Positions 59,185 to 64,000 of a DNA stretch of 64,000 bases are shown piece after piece. Position 1 is the first letter of the stretch; each line of letters starts with the position of its first letter. The notes beneath the pieces are model-generated. The model ran no database searches. It was not told the DNA's origin and was given only the letters and a program-made list of their open reading frames with translations. The translations under genes were made by a program, and so were the position numbers. Source of the DNA: Anaerolineales bacterium. Lineage in GTDB: Bacteria; Chloroflexota; Anaerolineae; Anaerolineales; Villigracilaceae. Where the stretch lies: assembly GCA_030583925.1 (NCBI GenBank), contig CP129482.1, forward strand, positions 2,418,001 through 2,482,000, read 5' to 3'.

Positions 59185-60396
59185 CTGATATTGTTTCCCA
59201 TTGGCAGTGACAAATCGGATGCAAGGATTGCGTCCGATTTTTATTTTCAATTCACGCGGGATTTCCCCGCTTCGCACCGGACGGGATGCCTGCGCCGCGC
59301 TGTGAAAGATGTTCCCATCCCACTCCGGGTCCACCTCCCAATACTCTACATCAAGTTTTGTTTCCAAACGCACTGAATTGTTACTTACTCGCGCTTTCGT
59401 AGAAAGCGGCGCAGGTAAAATCGGAATCTCAAAGCTCGAACCTCGTTCAAACGAAAATGGCTTCGATACGCCGACCAGCCGCTTTCGGGTTGTGTGAACT
59501 GCGCGAAAAGATTCGTCACAGGCGATGAATTTTCGTCCATGCTTGGCGGCGACAAACGGAGTTGTTCCCGAACCGCAAAAGAAATCGGCGACCAAATCGC
59601 CCGGATTCGATGAAGCAAGGATAATGCGTTCGAGCAATGCTTCAGGTTTCTGAGTTGGGTAGCCTGTCCGCTCATTATGCAAGCGCGCAATGACGGGAAA
59701 ATACCACCAATCTTCGGGGACTTTACCGCGTGCGAGATCGGGTATTTTCCCGAAACCCGCTTTGCGAGAAGATTTGAACGTGTTCACCGTATTTTGGTTA
59801 TATGGTTCGCGCACGGCATCGGCATTGAACGTGTAATCATCCCCTTTTACATACGAAAGGATGATATCGTGCTTGCGGTTGAATGCCTTGCGGATGGGCG
59901 AAGGTCCATGATACGCCCAGACAATCTCGTTGAGAAAATGGTCCGCGCCGAAGATTTCGTCAAGCAGGAGGCGCGCGTACGAGTCGGCGTGCCAGTCGAG
60001 GTGGAGGTACAGAGTCCCATTCGGCGCGAGCAGCCGAAAGGTCAGAGCGAGGCGTTGGTACAAAAAATCCAAGTATGCGTCGAGGTTGTCCCAATGATCG
60101 TGGTATCCCTCCGCAAGTTTCCATTGCTTCGGTTTACGCGAATCCTCCCCGCGTCCAATACGAGCGGAGAATTTCTTGTTGGTGAAGAAGGGAGGGTCGG
60201 CATAGATCAAATTGACGCGCCCCTCGTATTTGTGAAGGAGCGCCGCCATCGTTTCAAGATTATCCCCCAAAATTAATTTACTCTCCGGCTTTGATTTTTG
60301 GTATCCGTGACCGCTTGGATAAACCATCGAATCTGTGACCAAATGCGCCGCCACAGGGTTGTCGAGTTTTTTATCCCGCCAAATTAACTCAGGCAT
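59173..60396 (-). CDS. DNA methyltransferase, N4/N6 beta-class
   Basis: A 407-residue site-specific methyltransferase. Motif IV is LIYADPPFF (about residue 65), before motif I DLVADFFCGSGTTPFVAA (about 268), the order of the beta class. ETA L-type core and AHGRKFIACDES follow. The C-terminal 90 residues (from FSFERGSSF) are an extra domain. Neither a restriction enzyme nor a specificity subunit is next to it, so it may be an orphan methylase. The start is two bases before the L,D-transpeptidase stop. Confidence 0.8.
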   Translation of the reverse strand: MPELIWRDKKLDNPVAAHLVTDSMVYPSGHGYQKSKPESKLILGDNLETMAALLHKYEGRVNLIYADPPFFTNKKFSARIGRGEDSRKPKQWKLAEGYHDHWDNLDAYLDFLYQRLALTFRLLAPNGTLYLHLDWHADSYARLLLDEIFGADHFLNEIVWAYHGPSPIRKAFNRKHDIILSYVKGDDYTFNADAVREPYNQNTVNTFKSSRKAGFGKIPDLARGKVPEDWWYFPVIARLHNERTGYPTQKPEALLERIILASSNPGDLVADFFCGSGTTPFVAAKHGRKFIACDESFRAVHTTRKRLVGVSKPFSFERGSSFEIPILPAPLSTKARVSNNSVRLETKLDVEYWEVDPEWDGNIFHSAAQASRPVRSGEIPRELKIKIGRNPCIRFVTANGKQYQLNV

Positions 60397-60398
60397 GG

Positions 60399-61439
60399 CT
60401 AATAATAGATCCGTACGAGCGTGCCGAAGCCGCGATTATACGTTTTGCCGTTCTGATGATCTGGTTTTGCCCAACGGAACAACCACATCGCCTCCTCGGT
60501 ACGCATGTTGATACAGCCGCGGCTCATGGGCGTGCCGAAGTTTTGATGCCAGTACGTCCCGTGGAACGCGTGACCTTGCGATGTGAAGAAACTTGTCCAC
60601 GGGACGCCGGGCAATTCGTAATCAGTAAAATCGGCGAACAGATTGCCATTGCCCATGTGCTTGTTCGGCATTTTATCCATGATGCGAAATTCACCGTTGG
60701 GAGTTTTCGTCGAAAGCCCGTTCGCATCGCGCGGACCGTTCGGGATGCCTGAACTGATCGTGGTATTGAGCAATTGTTTGTCATACTCAAACGCCGTCAG
60801 GGTTTGGGTTGTCAGGTTGACTTCGATCCGCTTCTTTTCGACGGGCGTCTCCGGCGTGATCGCCGCCAGATCTTCCAAGGGAATCGGACGCAAGTGCAGC
60901 GGGTTAGCGTAGTACGGAAAACCCGTCAGGTCGTCATAGATCCGATACCACGGCTCGCCGGTCGGACCCGCCTCCACAGCTTCCACCCAATGCAACGAAC
61001 CATAATAAAGACGAAACCCGAGTTGCTGCCAGCCAAACGCTTGACTGGTGCGCCACGGCTGAGAAAAAGGCACGGTGAGTTCCATCAATCGCGGTGTATT
61101 GCCGTCAACGGACGGTAATGTTTTGTTCAAATTGACTTTCACTTCTTGCAACCGCGCTCGGTGGATGTAGCCGCCCCACACGCGATACCAAATCGGGTTG
61201 AACGCCGGTTCTTTCGCTTTCACTTCGCCGTACACATGGATCAACTCATCGCGATACCAAGTGGACACAATGGGACTTTCATCGTCCGGCTCCGAATAGA
61301 CGCTCACCGAATTCGTAGCCACGCGGACAAGATTGCTGTCGTCGAAATCAAGATTCGCGGAAAACGACGGGGAAAACGCCAAACTTGCCAGGCTCAATCC
61401 GCCGAGTTTTAGAAAATCGCGTCGAGAGATATTCTTCAT
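60399..61439 (-). CDS. Tat-exported L,D-transpeptidase (YkuD), shorter paralogue
   Basis: A 346-residue YkuD protein with the same SRRDFLKLGG twin-arginine start as the paralogue at 50469. The active site reads HGTYWHQNFG, then SRGCINM; the Cys is present. ATG 61439 opens the twin-arginine signal. Residues 40-170 resemble an SH3-like/SLH-associated region with WxRVWG (YRVWGGYIH). The methyltransferase follows after two bases. Confidence 0.85.
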   Translation of the reverse strand: MKNISRRDFLKLGGLSLASLAFSPSFSANLDFDDSNLVRVATNSVSVYSEPDDESPIVSTWYRDELIHVYGEVKAKEPAFNPIWYRVWGGYIHRARLQEVKVNLNKTLPSVDGNTPRLMELTVPFSQPWRTSQAFGWQQLGFRLYYGSLHWVEAVEAGPTGEPWYRIYDDLTGFPYYANPLHLRPIPLEDLAAITPETPVEKKRIEVNLTTQTLTAFEYDKQLLNTTISSGIPNGPRDANGLSTKTPNGEFRIMDKMPNKHMGNGNLFADFTDYELPGVPWTSFFTSQGHAFHGTYWHQNFGTPMSRGCINMRTEEAMWLFRWAKPDHQNGKTYNRGFGTLVRIYY

Positions 61440-61530
61440 GATGGAAAAATTGTAATCCAAATCGCTACTTTTTAAAATACTCTCATTAAATTTTCATTCC
61501 CCTGAGATGGGGAAACCTCACTCAGCGAAA

Positions 61531-61560
61531 CAATAAAACTGCCCTCCGAAAGGGAGGGCG
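61531..61560 (-). terminator. Terminator of the SWIM zinc-finger gene
   Basis: GCCCTCC (61541-61547) and GGAGGGC (61553-61559), followed on the minus strand by AGTTTTATTG. Confidence 0.7.
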
Positions 61561-61585
61561 GATCGAAACACATGATCGGTATTGG

Positions 61586-61828
61586 CTACGACTCAATCGT
61601 TTCCGGCACCATATCTTTGAGCAGGATCTCGATCGCCATCGTATGGGCGCACCGACGATGCGTCATAAAAAACTCGCAATCACAGGCGTAAACGCCGTTA
61701 TCAAAAGCGACGCGGTGGTTGTTGTTATCGCCGTGAAAAGTGACATCGAACTTGTTGAAGAGGAAACGGTGGCGTTCCTCTGCGTACCGCTTGGCTTTCT
61801 CGAGTTTGCCGATCATTCCATAATCCAT
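61586..61828 (-). CDS. Small SWIM zinc-finger protein
   Basis: An 80-residue protein with a SWIM-type finger: CDCEFFMTHRRCAHTMAIE gives C-x-C and C-x-H. SWIM fingers bind DNA or protein, usually as part of SNF2 helicases; here the finger stands alone with a short N-terminus (KAKRYAEERHRFLF). The ATG follows AAAGGAG. Confidence 0.75.
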   Translation of the reverse strand: MDYGMIGKLEKAKRYAEERHRFLFNKFDVTFHGDNNNHRVAFDNGVYACDCEFFMTHRRCAHTMAIEILLKDMVPETIES

Positions 61829-61852
61829 AGTTCAATCTCCTTTCAAGAGTGG

Positions 61853-61886
61853 AAATAAAAAAGGCACGCGAACACGCGCGTGCCTT
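61853..61886 (-). terminator. Terminator of the MFS-nadE unit
   Basis: AAGGCACGCG and CGCGTGCCTT are perfect 10-bp arms with a six-base loop, and TTTTTTATTT follows on the minus strand. Confidence 0.8.
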
Positions 61887-62028
61887 CGGGCTGATCGTTG
61901 TAAATCCTTGTCTGCATCTGCTCGCATAGGATATGCACCTCTTAATCGCAGTATAGCCTCATTCAAAGCGCTAGTCAACACCCAAATGGGGCAAACAGGC
62001 AAAACGTATGGGAATCGCAAGGAAATCG

Positions 62029-63273
62029 TCAGTCTGCCGGCGCGATTGCCAAATTCGGCTCGTCACCGTTATACGAAATGAGTTGGGGCCACTTCCAAAT
62101 GACGAGGAACATGCCCGCAATGCACCCGATTCCTCCGCTGACGATAGCAAACGGGACTCCAAAAAGGGATGCGACAACCCCCGCTTCCGCCTCCCCTAGT
62201 TGGGGACCACCCTGAAAGAAAATTTGATTCACACTAGTCATCCTGCCTCGGATGTGATCCGGCGTCTGTAGTTGGCGGATGGTGTTGCGGATCACCGTGC
62301 TGACAGCATCTCCCGCCCCAATGAGCAACAAAGCGATCGTTGCCGGAACCAGCGTTTTGCTCAACCCAAACCAGATGGTTGCCAGCCCAAAGCAAGTGAC
62401 GGACGCGAGGAAAAGCCGTCCCTGCCGGCGCAATTCGCTTACTTGCGACACAGCTATCCCCGCCGTGACAGAACCGATGGCTTGCGCCGATACCAGCCAA
62501 GCATATCCACTCTTGCCGACGTTCAGAATGTCACGCGCCACGATCGGCAGCATCGTATTGGCTGATGCAAAGAAAGTCGCTATGAAATCCATCACCATGG
62601 TTGAAAGGATCAACGGACGCGAGAGAATGAAGCGAACGCCATCTTGCATGGAGCGAAGGTTGACGCCGGTTTGCTTGATATCCTGAGGAACCTGTCCCAT
62701 GAAAACCAACGCGCCCAGCACCGCAAGAAAGGACAACGCGTTCAGCAAATAGGCAAGCCCCTGTCCGCCTGCGGGGATGATGCCAAATATTAAGGGTCCA
62801 ACGATTGCGCCGGTGTTGAACGCAATCGTTCCTAAACTGAACGCGGACGGAAGATGCTCGCGCGAAACCAAGTTCGGGATCATCGCTTGCCGCGCGGGCA
62901 CGTCGAACGCCATGGTCGCGGCTTGAATCGCGGTGAGGAGATAAATCTGCCAGATGGCGATCTGGTCAGTGAATGTGAGGTAAGCCAGCGCCGCGGCTTC
63001 GAGCGCCGCGACAGACTGTGTAACGAACAAGATTTTGCGCCGGTTGTAATTATCCGCTACGGGACCGCCTAGCAAGGAGAAAAAAATCACCGGCACGATG
63101 CGAGCGAGTCCGATCCCGCCCAACGCCAGCGGATTCGGCTCGCCGGTCAATTCGCGCACGTGCCAATGGATCGCGGCAAATTGCATCTGCGAGCCTGCTA
63201 TCGAGATGAGCAAGCCCAGCCAAAGGTAAAAAAATTTCCGATGTGTGAGCGCGGGCGGGATGCGAAATTTCAT
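62029..63273 (-). CDS. MFS transporter
   Basis: A 414-residue protein with about 12 membrane helices and the MFS loop 2-3 motif GGPVADNYNRRKILFV (an A-motif form). HIRGRMTSVNQIFFQGGPQLGE lies in the second half. It resembles the EntS/DHA3-like exporters. ATG 63273 overlaps the nadE stop by 4 bases (ATGA) and is preferred to TTG 63282. Confidence 0.82.
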   Translation of the reverse strand: MKFRIPPALTHRKFFYLWLGLLISIAGSQMQFAAIHWHVRELTGEPNPLALGGIGLARIVPVIFFSLLGGPVADNYNRRKILFVTQSVAALEAAALAYLTFTDQIAIWQIYLLTAIQAATMAFDVPARQAMIPNLVSREHLPSAFSLGTIAFNTGAIVGPLIFGIIPAGGQGLAYLLNALSFLAVLGALVFMGQVPQDIKQTGVNLRSMQDGVRFILSRPLILSTMVMDFIATFFASANTMLPIVARDILNVGKSGYAWLVSAQAIGSVTAGIAVSQVSELRRQGRLFLASVTCFGLATIWFGLSKTLVPATIALLLIGAGDAVSTVIRNTIRQLQTPDHIRGRMTSVNQIFFQGGPQLGEAEAGVVASLFGVPFAIVSGGIGCIAGMFLVIWKWPQLISYNGDEPNLAIAPAD

Positions 63274-64000
63274 GTTCCCCAATCTCGCAAATACAAGAAG
63301 TCGTACCCGATCGTGCGGTTGCTTAGTTTAGCGATTGGCGGTTGCATCCGCTTGTACTGATAGCGTTGAACCCGCTTCACCACAGCGCTCACAAATTTTT
63401 CATCGAATCCGTCCTCTATACATTCTGTCGGACTAAAACGCTGATCTACAAGCAGATAAAGCAACTTGTCAACGTTTTCGTAGGTGAAACCCAGTTCTCC
63501 TTCGTCGGTTTGACCGTCCCATAAGTCGGCGGAGGGCGGCTTGTCTACGATCGGCGCTGGGATGTTCAACGCGTGCGCCAATTGTCTGATCTGTGTTTTG
63601 TACAAATCGCCGATGGGATTTATTGCCGAAGCGGAATCGCCAAACTGTGTGCTATATCCAAGTAGGATTTCGGTCTTATTGCTTGTGCCGATCACCAAGC
63701 CTTTGAAGACTTCCGACTGATCGTAGAGGACGATCATCCGTTCGCGCGCCATGATGTTGCCTTTACGGAGTTTCGTTATCTCGGCATCTTTGGCGAACAA
63801 CGGCTCGACCATTTCGGTGATCTCAATGGTCTTGCTCGGAATTTCCAATTGTTCGATCAGTAGTTCGGCATGCACGAGCGAATCGGCGCTCGAGGATTTG
63901 TAGGGCATTCGTACTGCCAGCACATTTTCACGTCCCAACGCTTCGACAGCCAGCGCGCAGGACAACGCCGAATCAATCCCTCCTGAAAGACCGACCACCG
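63270..64000 (-). CDS. nadE: NAD+ synthetase, 5' end outside the window
   Basis: The 3' part of an NH3- or glutamine-dependent NAD synthetase. ATP-site SGGIDSALSCALAVEAL, VIGTSNKTEILLGYSTQFGD and KPPSADLWDGQTDEGELG are intact. The frame is open at the window edge, so the true start and any glutaminase domain lie beyond 64000. It overlaps the MFS gene by 4 bases, an unusual pairing. Confidence 0.88.
   Translation of the reverse strand, partial: VVGLSGGIDSALSCALAVEALGRENVLAVRMPYKSSSADSLVHAELLIEQLEIPSKTIEITEMVEPLFAKDAEITKLRKGNIMARERMIVLYDQSEVFKGLVIGTSNKTEILLGYSTQFGDSASAINPIGDLYKTQIRQLAHALNIPAPIVDKPPSADLWDGQTDEGELGFTYENVDKLLYLLVDQRFSPTECIEDGFDEKFVSAVVKRVQRYQYKRMQPPIAKLSNRTIGYDFLYLRDWGT

Noticed and set aside
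1..64000. CRISPR array, prophage or integrated element
   Set aside because: No regularly spaced repeats, integrase, capsid or transfer genes were found; repeats present are short palindromes.

Overview
This 64 kb window is almost entirely protein-coding, about 55% GC by eye, with no rRNA, phage, CRISPR array or intact insertion sequence. The gene set suggests a Chloroflexota bacterium, most likely class Anaerolineae (inference). The clues are a bacterial coenzyme F420 cluster, many lipoproteins with Thr/Pro-rich linkers, a PknB-type kinase with a large outside domain, L,D-transpeptidases with twin-arginine signals, and frequent leaderless starts. No phylogenetic marker was aligned.

Layout. 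1-10.4 kb is an accessory-looking stretch: three secreted lipoproteins (one with LysM), a four-helix membrane protein, three tandem paralogues with two predicted winged-helix segments each, a DUF3592 protein and another lipoprotein. 10.4-10.9 kb holds gene debris: a frameshifted remnant of a TPR-type regulator on the minus strand and the tail of a YeaQ/YmgE-like gene on the plus strand. 10.9-20.4 kb has a UbiA-like membrane protein, DinB, a short-chain dehydrogenase, proline dehydrogenase, a membrane-anchored serine hydrolase, a coiled-coil zinc-ribbon protein, a NACHT-HEAT NTPase and an SsnA-type amidohydrolase. 20.4-25.7 kb is the F420 cluster: F420H2:NADP oxidoreductase, cofE, a PPOX-fold F420 enzyme, an FbiB-C-like nitroreductase, cofD, cofC and a luciferase-like F420 oxidoreductase.

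25.7-36.7 kb is mostly housekeeping: pncC, a Ser/Thr kinase, uvrC, a lone receiver protein and a 42-residue membrane peptide, prfA, speB, prmC, tsaC, then tsaD and an AAA ATPase on the other strand. 36.7-49.6 kb has an M24 peptidase, selA with two small membrane proteins, a nitroreductase, dodecin, a class A serine hydrolase, a MOSC protein, a TPR-lytic transglycosylase, the yggS-yggT-yggU cluster, pgeF and a thioredoxin-like/DUF2085 fusion. 49.6-64 kb has ccdA, two Tat-type L,D-transpeptidases, an esterase, two tandem patatins, an Ig-like lipoprotein, a class V aminotransferase, smpB, an initiator tRNA-Met, an atypical response regulator, a DNA methyltransferase, a SWIM zinc-finger protein, an MFS transporter and the 3' part of nadE.

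Two themes run through the window. First, short palindromic and tandem repeats are everywhere, and several lie in frame inside genes (cofE, cofD, prmC, probably the dehydrogenase) or supply gene ends (the LLM-oxidoreductase/pncC stop codons, the speB/prmC junction, the tail of the class A serine hydrolase). Second, many genes have a TATAAT-like box only 6-8 bases before the ATG and no ribosome binding site, which predicts leaderless mRNAs.
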